Part shown: piece after piece, positions 25,116 through 36,278 of the stretch
Numbering within the stretch: position 1 is the first letter of the stretch
Layout of the letters: each line of letters starts with the position of its first letter
NCBI GenBank assembly: GCA_026874595.1
Contig: CM049313.1
Span: forward strand, 58,301,159 to 58,365,158
Direction: 5' to 3'
Origin: Sipunculus nudus
Taxonomy: Eukaryota; Annelida; Sipuncula; Golfingiida; Sipunculidae
DNA: 64,000 nucleotides
Notes under the pieces: model-generated
Seen by the model: only the letters and a program-made list of their open reading frames with translations
Told to the model about the DNA's origin: nothing
Database searches by the model: none
Program-made: the position numbers and the translations under genes

Positions 25116-28100
25116 AAGGCCCAGATTGCGATCTGGACAGATCTTAGATCTGTCCAGCCCAAATTGAGATCGCAGTTCAGGCCGGCCCAAACTGCCATCG
25201 CAATCCAGACTGGCCAGATCTTAGATCTGTCCAGCCTATATTGCGATCGCAGTTTAGTCCGGCCCAGATTGCGATCTTGTCTTTCTTGCTTCAGGATCGC
25301 AATCTGGACTGGACAGATCTAAGATCTGTCCAGTCAAAATTGCGATCCTAAACTTGACCAGCCCATATTGCGATCCATGCGATCCAAGTGTTTCAGCTTG
25401 TTAATTTTAAGTTATTTTAAAATTTAAAAAAAGTAAAATATGTCAAAATTTTAAAATTTTACTCAGACAAGTTCTGATTAAATATGTCAATATGTTTCAC
25501 TAATAATATTAAGACTCGTGGCTGTATCAGCTGTCACAAGACTATGTAAATAATCAAAATCTGTATTGCTGGTTCCTCAATTTATGTTAATAAAATTAAA
25601 CTTGCCCATCTTTAGTTTTCTCCTTGTACAATTTATAGGGTGTTCTTATGCTTGAGTTATTTTTTATTCTTATAATGGTTTCATAGCTGAGATTTCTTTT
25701 AATTTTTTTTACATTTTTTTAAATAAAAATATTTAAATATGATAAAAAATCAGATCTTAGACAAGTTCTCTTTATGATTTCTGTAATGTTGATAATTGTC
25801 ATAAGACTTTTGCTATGTCTAGTGCTTAGATTGATGTGAAAGTAGTCCAAAGTGAATATAATAGTTTTATGTTTAAATATAAATTAAAGCCATAAAACCA
25901 GGTACTTATGATCATTATGATCATACTTATGATCAATTTGTGAAATTTGTAAATTCTGGATTCTCAAGAACTTTGTTTTGCTGTTACTGAATAAATACCA
26001 GACATGATTAGAATACTTTGCAAATATATTTGAATGCGAATATGAATATATGTACTCCATAATTTCATGCATAAAAATAGGAATAAAGGTATTAATGGAA
26101 GTATTTGAATACAGATGCAAATACTTTCAAAATGTAATCATGAATGTATTCATGAATATATTCTATAATATTATTTTAATAATCATTTATTTCAAATATA
26201 TTATTAAAAGATCTTTTCATATGACGCTGTTATTATTTTTAATTTAAATTATATTTGACACAATATTTGTTATTAATTTATAATAAATAGTTATATTATT
26301 TAAGTTTTATTCTTGGGTAGGAATAACCAGTAATTATTAAATAAAAGTTCTCATTTGTAAAAATCAGAATTACCATGAATGATAATGGACAGGTTTTTTT
26401 TTCAAATAATTCTACTGCAATGTAGATAAAGTTATATGGCCAAGTCCAAAGCTATGTGAAAACAGCACACCATTTTCAGCTGTATATAAAATAAATGACA
26501 TCAATCCTCTTCCCTGTCTCCAAGGATATTATCATAATCTTACATAACTTGAGTTAAACACCATCAGATCATAATGCAGCTTATATTACCACACAAAACC
26601 TGCACTTGCCAAATCATATTTTGTGAGCATATAAAACCCATGGGTTCCTTGTTACCTTTTTTCAAAAACCATGCAATACTAAATGAGTTGGTGAAACATC
26701 CCATGTTTCACTCCTGTGATATGAAGGAGTGAAAATTGCCTTTCTTTATTATAATTGTATTTATTATGGGAAAATGGTACATTGCAATACCAAATGAGTT
26801 GGTAAAACAACCAATGTTTCACTCCTGTGATCGTAAAAGCATGGATCGCAATATGGGCTGGTCAAGTTTAGGATCGCAATCTCGGCTGGACTGATCTTAG
26901 ATCTGTCCAGACCAGATTGCAATCCTGAAGCAAGAAAGACAGGATCGCAGTCTGGGCCGGACTAAACTGCGATCGCAATCTAGGCTGGACGGATTTAAGA
27001 TCTGGCCAGCCTGGATTACGATCGCAGTTTGGGCCGGCCTGAACTGCGATCGCAATTTGGGCTGGACAGATCAAAGATCCGTCCAGATCGCGATCTGGGC
27101 CTTGACATATATATATATATATATATATATATAAAGCACTGAAGAAAAACGACACTGTGAATTCACGACAGTCTGTTTCACGGGATGCGACCCGATCATC
27201 AGGTGAATGTGGTTAGAATGAAGCTAACGGCGTGGTTTGAAAAGCCGAGACCTTAGGAGATTACAAGATTATGCTTTGTGCGATTCCGGGGGGTGCTGGG
27301 GGGGGCAATGTGAAAGACTGACACTGATCCTATATGAGTTATACCGCTCTGGCCTAGTCTGTAGGCCATAGAGCACTTTACAACGGAGGGAAACTCTACC
27401 TTCTAATATATATGTGTGTGTGTGTGAAATATGCCAATTTATATATATATATATATATTAATTTATAATATATAATATAACAATACACATTACGTATGGT
27501 CTTCTCCTTATCCTTTTCAGAAAACGGACAGATGGGTAAGCAGAATTTATACTATTGAAATTAATAATGATGATAATAATAATGATCATTATTATAATAG
27601 TAATAATTATGATAATATCTCATTTATACACAAATATCTTTAAATAAACAGGATTAATATTCTTCAATTTTCATGTCAAACATAATAAGATTTTTTATTG
27701 TTAATATTTTTTTTTCATTTTTTTTCGTAGGTGCTTACAATGGTGAAGGTAAGATTAATATTTTTTTTAAATATTTAATTTCCTTTTATGGTTTCGTTCA
27801 TATCTGCAGTTAAGGTATAACTCCTTTACATTATAAATAATCAAGCATTTTAAAAACAGAATTTATATTCTTCGATTTTTATGTCTAACATTTAACTGAA
27901 ACCATATTAACAGATTTGTTATTTTCAATTTTTTTTTCGTAGGTGCTTACTATGGTGGAGGTAAGATATATATATATATCATTTTTCAATATCATGTATT
28001 TTACTTTATTGTTCTCGTTCATCCTTGCAGAAACAGTATACGTCCTCTAATTTATATAAATCATTAAAAAAACGGATTAATATTCTTCGATTTTTATGTC

Positions 28101-28440
28101 TAACATTAAACTGAAAGCATAATATAATTTTCTTTATTGTTAATTTTCTTCTACTTTTCTTCGTAGGTGCTTATTGTGGTGGAGGTAAGATGTATATCAT
28201 TTTTTAATATAATGTATTTTCCTGTTATGTTCTCGTTCATATCTGCAGTTTTAGTGCTTTTTTTCAAAATTATCGAAACAGAAATTAAATGAATTTTGCA
28301 TAGCACGAAGATTTTTACGTTGTTGAATTATTTTTCTGCATTATCAAACTGTTTTTTATATCAAATAACCCTATCATTTAGACATTATTAAATCTCTTCC
28401 AGGAGAGGTCCTATACTGCCAATATCAGGAATACTATTAA
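24423..28440 (+). CDS. Gene 2: paralogue of gene 1 with Gly/Tyr micro-exons
   Basis: Exons 24423-24450, 24684-24788, 27521-27535, 27731-27748, 27943-27960, 28167-28184 and 28403-28440. Every join is phase 1 with GT-AG sites, giving about 79 residues. The start MGCSATKVD again fits myristoylation (Gly2, Thr6, Lys7) plus palmitoylation (Cys3). Exon 2 encodes an amphipathic stretch (RNIQRVDKGVSILENIAEI), then GGCSGESSTQTS. Next is ENGQM, then three near-identical six-residue exons (GAYNGE, GAYYGG, GAYCGG), and an acidic/Tyr tail (GEVLYCQYQEYY) with TAA. The function is unknown; a small acylated membrane-associated protein is inferred. The last exon is uncertain because a donor-like CCG|GTAAGT at 28464 follows a different open frame. 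AATAAA at 28990 is a possible poly(A) signal. Confidence 0.65.
24684..24788 (+). CDS. Gene 2 exon 2
   Basis: Acceptor TTGTAG, donor GTATAT, 35 codons, phase 1-1. The hydrophobic pattern matches gene 1 exon 2. It has an extra Gly/Ser/Thr-rich end. Confidence 0.7.
25064..25112. repeat. (TA)n flanking the foldback element, left
   Basis: TA run directly abutting the left arm. Confidence 0.95.
25113..27106. mobile_element. 2-kb foldback element with 268-bp inverted arms
   Basis: Arms 25113-25380 and 26839-27106 are inverse copies of equal length; outer ends are GTCAAGGCCCAGA and TCTGGGCCTTGAC. Each arm is built of sub-repeats of the type GATCGCAATCTGGGCTGG plus palindromes AGATCTTAGATCTGTCCAG. 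The 1.46-kb centre is AT-rich and without a credible coding frame. TA tracts abut both ends, consistent with insertion into a TA repeat. It is a non-autonomous foldback-type element inside gene 2 intron 2. Confidence 0.8.
27107..27133. repeat. (TA)n flanking the foldback element, right
   Basis: TA run between the right arm and the hammerhead-bearing repeat. Confidence 0.95.
27161..27208 (-). ncRNA. Hammerhead-ribozyme-like motif, copy 2 (intact core)
   Basis: Read on the - strand. The parts in order are stem I ATTCAC/GTGAAT; core CTGATGA; stem II CGGG/CCCG around a 6-nt loop (with a U-U next to the core); GAAAC; a 3-bp stem III with GAC loop; and cleavage triplet GTC immediately before GTGAAT. 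All invariant hammerhead bases are present. The predicted cut is between 27167 and 27166. Short stem III hammerheads are known from Penelope-like retroelements and related repeats in animals. The ~90-bp surrounding repeat is shared with 14402-14488. Confidence 0.7.
27521..27535 (+). CDS. Gene 2 micro-exon 3 (ENGQM)
   Basis: 15 nt between CCTTTTCAG and GTAAGC, phase 1-1. Flanks on both sides align with the gene 1 terminal exon and the 35432 relic. Confidence 0.6.
27731..27748 (+). CDS. Gene 2 micro-exon 4 (GAYNGE)
   Basis: 18 nt, acceptor TTTTTTCGTAG, donor GTAAGATTA. First of three tandemly duplicated exons. Confidence 0.65.
27943..27960 (+). CDS. Gene 2 micro-exon 5 (GAYYGG)
   Basis: 18 nt, acceptor TTTTTTTCGTAG, donor GTAAGATATA. 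Lies 212 bp after exon 4 with matching intron flanks. Confidence 0.65.
28167..28184 (+). CDS. Gene 2 micro-exon 6 (GAYCGG)
   Basis: 18 nt, acceptor TTTTCTTCGTAG, donor GTAAGATGTA. Lies 224 bp after exon 5. The third copy differs mainly at the variable residue (N, Y, C). Confidence 0.65.
28403..28440 (+). CDS. Gene 2 terminal exon, tentative
   Basis: Acceptor AATCTCTTCCAG. In the required phase it reads GEVLYCQYQEYY then TAA. In phase 0 the segment stays open to a donor-like GTAAGT at 28464 (ERSYTANIRNTIKEK...), reminiscent of gene 1 exon 5. Either this is the true end, or a frame change has truncated the gene. Confidence 0.45.
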
Positions 28441-29060
28441 GGAAAAGAATACAACCTTAACCGGTAAGTTACTACTTTTAGGATTTACTCAGCTTGATTT
28501 TAACATTATTGATATACGATAGCCCCTTGGCATCAAATCAATTACACATAGACATGAACATCGAATGCGCATCTATATATTTAAATGTTTGAATAACTTA
28601 AGTCAAGCCTTTATGACCGACCGGTTCACTCATGTTCACCAAGTCTACCAACATGACATACACACAATAGTAATTCCCATAAATTATAAGTACTTCAACC
28701 TGGTACTATATTTAAAGACTTCTCAAAGATGACGTTTTTTGGCAGAAGCCTTATTTTGCAAAGCACATCAAATGAGAATCAGAGAAATTGGTCCTCCTAG
28801 AAGGTCTTCAAAAATGATCTTGTAATTATCTTTTGCGTTTTGATGCTACATCATATGTCATATATCACATTAGATTTCATAGTTTGCTATATAACCTGGT
28901 TCTCTCATTCTCGGGCGTTAGTTGTTTATAACGTTGCATGTCATAATTATATATTTTGATGTTTATTATCATAACTTACGTATGTTTCGAATAAAACATT
29001 ACATTCTAAGAACGAAAGGTGCTTAAAAACTCAATAGGCTCCTTTACCCTAACACAAATA
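28441..29060. other. Gene 2 3' flank
   Basis: No exon or repeat supported beyond the donor-like site at 28464 and the AATAAA at 28990. Confidence 0.4.
28990..28995 (+). terminator. Candidate poly(A) signal of gene 2
   Basis: AATAAA about 550 bp after the stop. Confidence 0.3.
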
Positions 29061-29065
29061 TGGAA

Positions 29066-30156
29066 CCCTATGGTATGGTTCTTTGAAACACCTTCAGGGT
29101 TCTTTGATACAAATAGAATCTTTTTTAATAGATTCCTATGATGGGGTTCTTTAAAACACCCTGAAGGTTCTATAATAGAATAGTATGAGAGGGTTCTTTA
29201 AGACACCTTCAGGGGTCTTTAATAGAATCGTATGAGAGGGTTCTTTAAAACCCCTTCAGGGTTCTTAAATAGAATCCTATGAGAGGGTTCTTTAAAACGC
29301 CTTCAGGGTTCTTAAATAGAATCCTATGAGAGGGTTCTTTAAAACACCTTCAGGGTTCTATAATAGAATCGTATGAGAGGGTTCTTTAAAACCCCTTCAG
29401 GGTTCTTAAATAGAATCCTATGAGAGGGTTCTTTAAAACACCTTCAGGGTTCTATAATAGAATACTTTGAGAGGGTTCTTTAAGACACCTTCGGGGGTCT
29501 TTAATAGAATTGTATGAGAGGGTTCTTAAAACCCCTTCAGGGTTCTTAAATAGAATCGTATGAGAGGTTCTTTAAAACACCTTCAAGGTTCTATAATAGA
29601 ATACTTAGAGAGGGTTCTTTAAGACACCTTCGGGGGTCTTTAATAGAATCGTTTGAGAGGGTTCTTTAAAACCCCTTCAGGGTTCTTAAATAGAATCCTA
29701 TGAGAGGGTTCTTTAAAACACCTTCAGGGTTCTATAATAGAATACTTTGAGAGGGTTCTTTAAGACACCTTCGGGGGTCTTTAATAGAATTGTATGAGAG
29801 GGTTCTTAAAACCCCTTCAGGGTTCTTAAATAGAATCGTATGAGAGGTTCTTTAAAACACCTTCAAGGTTCTATAATAGAATACTTAGAGAGGGTTCTTT
29901 AAGACACCTTCGGGGGTCTTTAATAGAATCGTTTGAGAGGGTTCTTTAAAACCCCTTCAGGGTTCTTAAATAGAATCCTATGAGAGGGTTCTTTAAAACA
30001 CCTTCAAGGTTCTATAATAGAATACTTTGAGAGGGTTCTTTAAGACACATTCAAGGTTCTTTAATAATATCGTATGAGAGGGTTCTTTAAAACCCCTTCA
30101 GGGTTCTTAAATAGAATCCTATGAGAGGGTTCTTTAAAACACCTTCAAAGTTCATT
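29066..30156 (+). repeat. 47-bp minisatellite with ~280-bp higher-order units
   Basis: About 23 units of GAGAGGGTTCTTTAAAAC..CTTCAGGGTTCT..AATAGAATC. Starts at 29234, 29281, 29328 and 29375 show the 47-bp spacing. The variant TAAGACACCTTCGGGGG recurs 280 bp apart (29481, 29761), so blocks of six units were duplicated together. Confidence 0.9.
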
Positions 30157-31444
30157 AAAGAAGTTTATGTTATGTTGATCATGATTTCATTAAAAAACCT
30201 TTGAAAGCTTTTGGCACCTTTAGGGTTGTTTAGAGAATCCCGTCCCCTTGTTTATTGCGTATTATAAAAAAAATTATATATGATGAAATTAAGAAACAAT
30301 TTCTTAAGTGTCACCTGTTTGATGCTTATATGGGGTCCAGACCACAGGGTTTCAAAATTAATACACATCCCATAAAATATACAAATAATATATTTTATTT
30401 TCATCAATTGAATAAGGGATGTTTTAATGCCTAGAAACAAGATGAGAAGCAGTAACCCAAATGAAAATTATAATAATTTGTCATCTTGATTTTATAATAT
30501 AACGAATGTTATACCACACACTTAGTATCCTTATATCCAACCAAAGAAAAACATGCTTAATTATTTCTAACCAGGCCATTGAAAAATTTGTATTGACGAA
30601 GGTAATTAAAATGAAAATAGGAACAAAGTCCAATCTTTAGACATTTATTTAAACATATGTTTGACATATAAGGTACCGGATATTTTAGAGAAATTGGTAA
30701 AAGGTTGTAAAGAAAGTGTTATAACATGTTGTAAACAAAATGTTTTTACTCCTCCTTGCTTTTGGACACTATGTCGTACTAAACAGAAACAAATTGATAA
30801 GGACATGTTTAGTATATGTTTGATACATATGGTATGGGAAAATAATGAGAAATTGGGAAAATGATGTAAAGAAAATATAATATTTATGTTTCAGACTGAC
30901 CAGCAACTTTAAAGAAGATGTATTTACTCTTCCCTGCATTTGGAAAACAGAAACAAAACGATTAATTAGGACATGTTGTCGTTTTCTTATGCAAATGATT
31001 GCTTTTGTGTGCATTCTTTTGTTGGATGTGTCTGTCACAGCTGTCACTTGTTTTTTTTTTTAAGACCGTATTGATTTTGAATAACTAAACGTCTTGAACA
31101 AGGGTAATTATTTAAGTGTAATCATATGGACTCTGTTATTTCATTTATTCATTCGCGTAATCATATTAATACAAAGGCGAGGTTTGATCATTTTATATCT
31201 CAAACAGCAATTTATTACAATTCAAGGATAGCTTCAGAAGAATTTTATTATACATAATGAAACACTCTAATAATCTATTTTATATCTTAATTTTATGTAT
31301 CATGTACAATACGAATACGCTGTGATAATTCATTTAAATAAATATTTTTTGCTATGGTTATGACTTGCTTGAATCTTTGAGGTTTTGTGTAAGGGTATTA
31401 TTCTCTGTTCATCTGCGCATGTTTTAGCGCTTGTATGAGAATGT
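30157..31444. other. No gene seen
   Basis: AT-rich sequence. Two roughly similar stretches near 30655-30860 and 30860-30990 (ACTCCTCCTTGCTTTTGGA / ACTCTTCCCTGCATTTGGA) suggest an old local duplication. Confidence 0.4.
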
Positions 31445-31447
31445 TTG

Positions 31448-31745
31448 GGGTCACTCTGTATGTGTGTCCGTCCATATTATCCCTTTCTGCCTGTGTATCC
31501 GTTAATAATGTGCTCGGCTGTCTGTGTGTTCGTCTGTATTGTGCCCGCCTGCCGTGTGCCCGTCTGTATTGAGCCCGCCTGTCTGTGTGTCCGTCTGTAT
31601 TATCCCCGCCTGTCTGTGTGTCAGTCTGTGTTATCCCTACCTGTCGGTATGTCCGTCTTTATTATCCCCGCCTGTCTGTGGGCTTGTCCGTTTGCCACCT
31701 GTCTGTCGGTCTGTATTGTACCCGTCTGTCAATGTGCAATTTTGT
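31448..31745 (+). repeat. Pyrimidine-rich ~30-34-bp minisatellite
   Basis: Diverged units of GTCTGTATTATCCCCGCCT. Frames through it give repetitive Cys/Val/Pro peptides that I attribute to the repeat, not to a gene. Confidence 0.75.
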
Positions 31746-34080
31746 CTATGTGTCAATTTTAACCTACTGGATTTTCGCGCTTTGCGTTTATAGATAACTA
31801 AGAGTCCGTACTTATAAACAAGAGTCCATATCTTCAATCTACTCGACATCAAGCAGAAAACAGTTTTAAAGTTTAATTGTTGTGAAGACTTGTCCTGTTT
31901 ATGACCATGTTTCCACCGTTTTTCCATTTACTATGACAGCATCATCTACGTTGCAAAATATATAATTGTAACCCGAGCTCCTTAACACATCCTACACAAA
32001 ATGTTGCGAAAGAACGAGTGTTTCTGTGTAATGCGGTTGTGATGGTTACACAAGCAGAACTTACGCAATGCTTTCCTCTCTATGTAGTGATCTAGTTCGG
32101 CATCCTAGACCAAGGTGTGCATCCAGATGGCCGCCTGTGTCAGGATGCACTGTCATCCACTTCTCCAGGAAAGGTTTCACATTGGAAACTCCTTATCTTG
32201 AAGGTTCAACACAGACTGTTGTTATGGGAATCCCCTTTACTGTTATATTGAGGCTGGTCTTATTTAATTAGCTCTGCACTTCTTGACCAAATTATGCACT
32301 AGAGCAGGGTAATAGAATGTACCCCTTACCTGCTTCTGCCATCTGGTGTCAATGAATTATACCAATACGAATTACACCTGGGGGAAAACGGCAAAGAGGT
32401 TTCCAGATTCCAAGGGCGTGACGTCACATAAAGCAATAGGTACATGATATCAGTATATTTCAAAGCATTCTGCTTTTGTCCGCAAATGTTTTTTAATATT
32501 ATATACCGAATTTTGTTGTTGTGGCTAAAAGTTTAATTTGATATACAGCCACCTGATGTCAATCCATAAATGGTCAGTGCTGAGAGTAAAAATGTTTTTC
32601 ACAAGAAAAATAGGTTGTCGTCACGTTATGAGCTTATTTTCTCATTGGAAAGTATTCAGTGAATCTGATTATTGAACAAATAAGAGGCTGCAATTGTTGC
32701 ATTTCAGGGTAAACGGCAGATTGAATAACTTGAATAACTTGAACAAAATGTGAAAGAAGGACCTGTGCTGGATGCAGCTATCATTTATCTAAAGTATGTC
32801 TTTCATGTTCCTGAAATATATATTTTTTCAAGAAGGTTTTTGATGATAAAGCCATAGTTAATGTGAGGATAGGCGGTAATGTTTAGCGATACTCTCAGTG
32901 CATACGCATTTATGTTGAATGAATGGGGTTGTCAGACTGGCCGATAGGGGGCGCCAGCTGTGTGTTTGTTGTTTTTCAAGAAAGCAGTCATTTACTTACT
33001 CCACATACTAGTATGTGAGTATCATTATTAGCAAATCCTTCTTTGCGGGCCCACACAAACGTTCAACGTGTAACGACGTATACCGAGGCTGATCAAAATC
33101 AGATTAATAATAATAATTATAATAATAGAAAGACAGATATGTAGTATTTATGAATAGTCGACCTCACAATTAATGCAACTCGCACAAATACACACACCAT
33201 CTCATATACAAAACACACACCCCATATCGCACACACAAACACATACACACACAGAAACCCACCATTTCATGGAAACCTACTCCCTGTGCCTCTCCCTAGA
33301 CCACTTCCTTTCCCACCTTCTCTCGTGTGTTCGTCCATTGTAAATTGACACAGGAAAACAAATGTCCAAAAGCTTGCCGAAAGAGATACGTATTTAGATT
33401 AGTTTAAACGATGTACTAGTTGGAGATTTTCTAAGTGTAGGAAGCAACCTGTATATATGTTAAAGAGTCACCAGGCTCGAGCAGGTAATTGACAGTGATT
33501 TGACGCATATGGCGCCGTGGACAGGATAGCGGTCCAGAAATGAATTGAAATCGGCTTGGTGCCGGGACAACTCTGTCATTCGATCAGAAATGACAGTTTT
33601 TTTCGATATAGGTCTGTTTTTGTTAAACTTAGAGTCGTGTTGGATCCTGCATAAAAATGCCTTCCTGTCAATGTAATTTTAATTGTCGAGGAATTGTTTC
33701 TATGAATGCATTGTCAGTTTGGCGAGCTTAAGTTGTGAAGTTCTGGTGGACGGACGATGTGCGTCGCATGGCGATGATGTAATGAAGTCATAGTCGGGGA
33801 CGCCGTTTTGGGGATTCCGGACTGCGGGTGAACAAGATGATTTAAACTTCCCGCGGTGACCAGGGCTGTAGATTTTTAGCAATTATATTTTGATTCTGTG
33901 CCGTTATCCAGTGGCCAGTGGCAGTGGTCTGGATTCGCTAATGTGGGTGCTGTAATCAGCTGATCCGATAAGTTCAATCTGATTTGTGAATTTAATACTG
34001 CACATATCCAGTGTCCTTCTACAGTGCACAGGCGCTTGAATTGATATTAGTGTAGATTTCGGTTAAATGTGTTACTTTTT
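31746..34080. other. No gene seen; start of duplicated block Q
   Basis: 32500-32610 matches 9860-9960. A CA-rich patch lies near 33190-33260. No exon chain was found. Confidence 0.4.
32500..32612 (+). repeat. Duplicated segment, copy Q1
   Basis: TTTTGTTGTTGTGGCTAAAAGTTTAATTTGATATACAG-like match to 9866-9900 and onward. Confidence 0.6.
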
Positions 34081-34094
34081 AGGGTCATTTCGTC

Positions 34095-34580
34095 ACTTCC
34101 ATGGAGTTTCACGGACTTAGGTAAGGTTTGGCCACGGTATACTCCGATCAAGTTAGTTTAGATACGGCTACGCCTCGGCCCTATACTATAAAGGGCTTAA
34201 TAAAGACTAAGTCACACTGTCACGGATCTCACCAGGGATCATCAATGATTGACCGCTAAGGACCATCCCTGATTCTCATTTTTGTTAATATTTTTTTATT
34301 TCTTTACCAATAAGCCAACATAAAATTGTCATAAGCTTTGACAGGCTCTGACCCCATGAATAGCAAGTCCTATGTGGATTAAACAGCAGATGAACAAACA
34401 TATTATTTCAACATTGTACTGGTTGACCTAGTGCGCCTTACGTGTCAGAGAAAAAATGATTACGACACCGCTAACACCTGCACTTTAAAATAGCCTTGTG
34501 ACACGGGAAGCTTTAGTGTCTTTTGAAGTAATCTAGCAAAAAGGGCGTTCTAATGTGATTTCAAAAAGTCAAAAGGATCA
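34095..34580 (+). repeat. Duplicated segment, copy Q2
   Basis: Matches 13140-13165 and then 13855-14130, so the GC-richer island is mostly missing from this copy. Confidence 0.7.
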
Positions 34581-34599
34581 CGTACGGTTTATAACAAAA

Positions 34600-34870
34600 A
34601 ATATTAATAATATAATTATATAATAATTTATTATAATATTATATTGATAATTATAACAACTGTTATGGACTGTAATGTCTATAGAACATCTAGAGTAAAC
34701 TAAATTTTGCAGAGGCATTTGTTTGTGTGAATTTTATATTCAACTTTTTATTTGTTATAACTGGCAGAAATTATGTTGCCTGTGTGAAAGTATCACCATT
34801 CCCTACAAAGTGTCGCTACATTTTGTTTAAATGATAAATTTAGAGTTTTCCAAAGGAAAGCTTGTCCATT
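34600..34870 (+). repeat. Duplicated segment, copy Q3
   Basis: Colinear partner of 14660-14930. The hammerhead repeat and (TA)n of copy P are absent here. Confidence 0.7.
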
Positions 34871-35335
34871 ATATCATTGACTTTATAGAATCTGAGTCAG
34901 GGCTACCCCCCCCCCCCTCCGCTAATGTGAATTTTCATTAAATTTTAAGGAAAGACTTTCGATACACTAAATATCTCCTAAAGAAATTACAGGACGAAAG
35001 TAATATATAACTTAACATCAAGTACATCAGTTACTCTATTGTACATTTTTTCTCAAACCCCACGCCAACACTATCCCATCGCTTATCATAAATATGAGAT
35101 ACAGGATAGATTTGCGTTTTGCAAGACTATATATTTGAAGACCAGTTCCTGAGATTTTCTATGATAAAGTGATGATGAGGCAGCGATGACACTATATTGA
35201 GTTTGATCACCCAGTAAACAATAATAAAAGTGTTGGTACAATAGCGCACCATGCATGATGAAAATTATCCGTAGTTATGCCTATATGGTTATTAATTTGG
35301 CCAGAGCAAAATAATAACCATTTATGTAAATTTGT

Positions 35336-35351
35336 ATATATATATATAAAT

Positions 35352-35411
<60 letters not shown>
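35336..35411. repeat. (TA)n microsatellite
   Basis: Long TA run 20 bp upstream of the relic exon. Confidence 0.95.
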
Positions 35412-35415
<4 letters not shown>

Positions 35416-35431
35416 CCTTAATCTTTTCCAG

Positions 35432-35445
35432 GAGACGACGATGGG
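35432..35445 (+). pseudogene. Relic third copy of the family's exon
   Basis: Acceptor CTTAATCTTTTCCAG, then GAGACGACGATGGG, then a weak donor GTTAGT. Flanks align with 16599 and 27521 (..GTTAGTCAGAACTTAT versus ..GTAAGCAGAATTTAT). The 14-nt length breaks the phase-1 symmetry, and no first exon was found nearby, so it is probably not expressed as part of a gene. Confidence 0.5.
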
Positions 35446-35501
35446 GTTAGTCAGAACTTATATCAATAATAATAATAATAACAGAAATAATTATAATCAC
35501 A

Positions 35502-35573
35502 AGGTGTAGTTAAGGTGTAGTTAAGGAGTTGGACTTCGGAGCCGAAGATCCCCGGTTCGAACCCCGCCGGGCC
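35502..35573 (+). repeat. tRNA-like SINE remnant
   Basis: An A-box-like GTGTAGTTAAGGAGTTGG, a paired TTCGGAGCCGAA arm and a B-box GGTTCGAACCCC ending GCCGGGCC. The 5' side does not pair with the 3' acceptor strand, so a functional tRNA is unlikely. Confidence 0.5.
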
Positions 35574-36190
35574 TTTATATGGCATATAATGGTGAAAACT
35601 CGTTATAGAACATCAAATATTCGCTCTGATGTCTTAACATCGGATTATGACTTCTTTATTATTTCTAACCCTGTGCATATAAAACCTTAAATCCAGAAGG
35701 CTATATAAGAAAATATTGTTCTTATAATATGGATACCTACATTCTCATTCAATAGACAGTGCCACCGACAGGCCATGGACCTATCAGTAAAATAATAATA
35801 ATAATAATAATAATATCAATAATAATAAAATATGCAGCATGCATATTCCCCTCAAGGATTGGACAACTGTCGTATTGTCAGTATTTTACAACTCGTCAGA
35901 ACAAAATAATAACTATTTAAAAATTTAAGGGAAATGTTCGTCGTAAGTCCACACTAACGCTTATGTATTATGAATGTTATTGTATATATACATATTGTCA
36001 ACATGTAGATTTTGAAATGAGCTCTCATCGGTGCTTCTGTACATAACAACACAACTCCATTCGTTAACAGTCCACACCTGGCGTTGCGATTCCATGAGAA
36101 ACACGTGTTTATGTGTAACTGACCATATATATTCAATGTATTAGCTCTTAGAACCACGATAATGGAGCACTGTTGCATTCGTTCAGCTTG
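35574..36190. other. No gene seen
   Basis: AAT-rich triplet runs (35790-35830) and nothing else supported. Confidence 0.4.
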
Positions 36191-36200
36191 CATTTGCTAG

Positions 36201-36210
36201 CTATATATAC
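36201..36210 (+). promoter_or_regulatory. TATA-like box upstream of a coding-like segment
   Basis: CTATATATAC, 70-78 bp before an ATG (36279), at the border of a GC-richer segment. Confidence 0.35.
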
Positions 36211-36278
36211 CTGTGAACTGGGCGACTTTCGCTTCTTTGGACGTCACTTGTGGTAGTGACTCGACGTTGTCATGCACT

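Larger units (their letters stand above)
35030..35490 (+). repeat. Duplicated segment, copy Q4
   Basis: Colinear partner of 16285-16690, with a (TA)n expansion (35336-35411) just before the relic exon. Confidence 0.75.

Noticed and set aside
29066-30156. Regular repeats as a CRISPR array
   Set aside because: No unique spacers between repeats and eukaryotic context; it is a minisatellite.
31445-31797. Cys/Val/Pro-rich frames that look like a cysteine-rich secreted peptide
   Set aside because: All three frames are repetitive because the DNA is a minisatellite; no signal peptide or splice context.
35502-35573. Functional tRNA gene
   Set aside because: The B-box and anticodon-like arm are present, but the 5' end does not pair with the 3' acceptor strand; better read as a SINE remnant.
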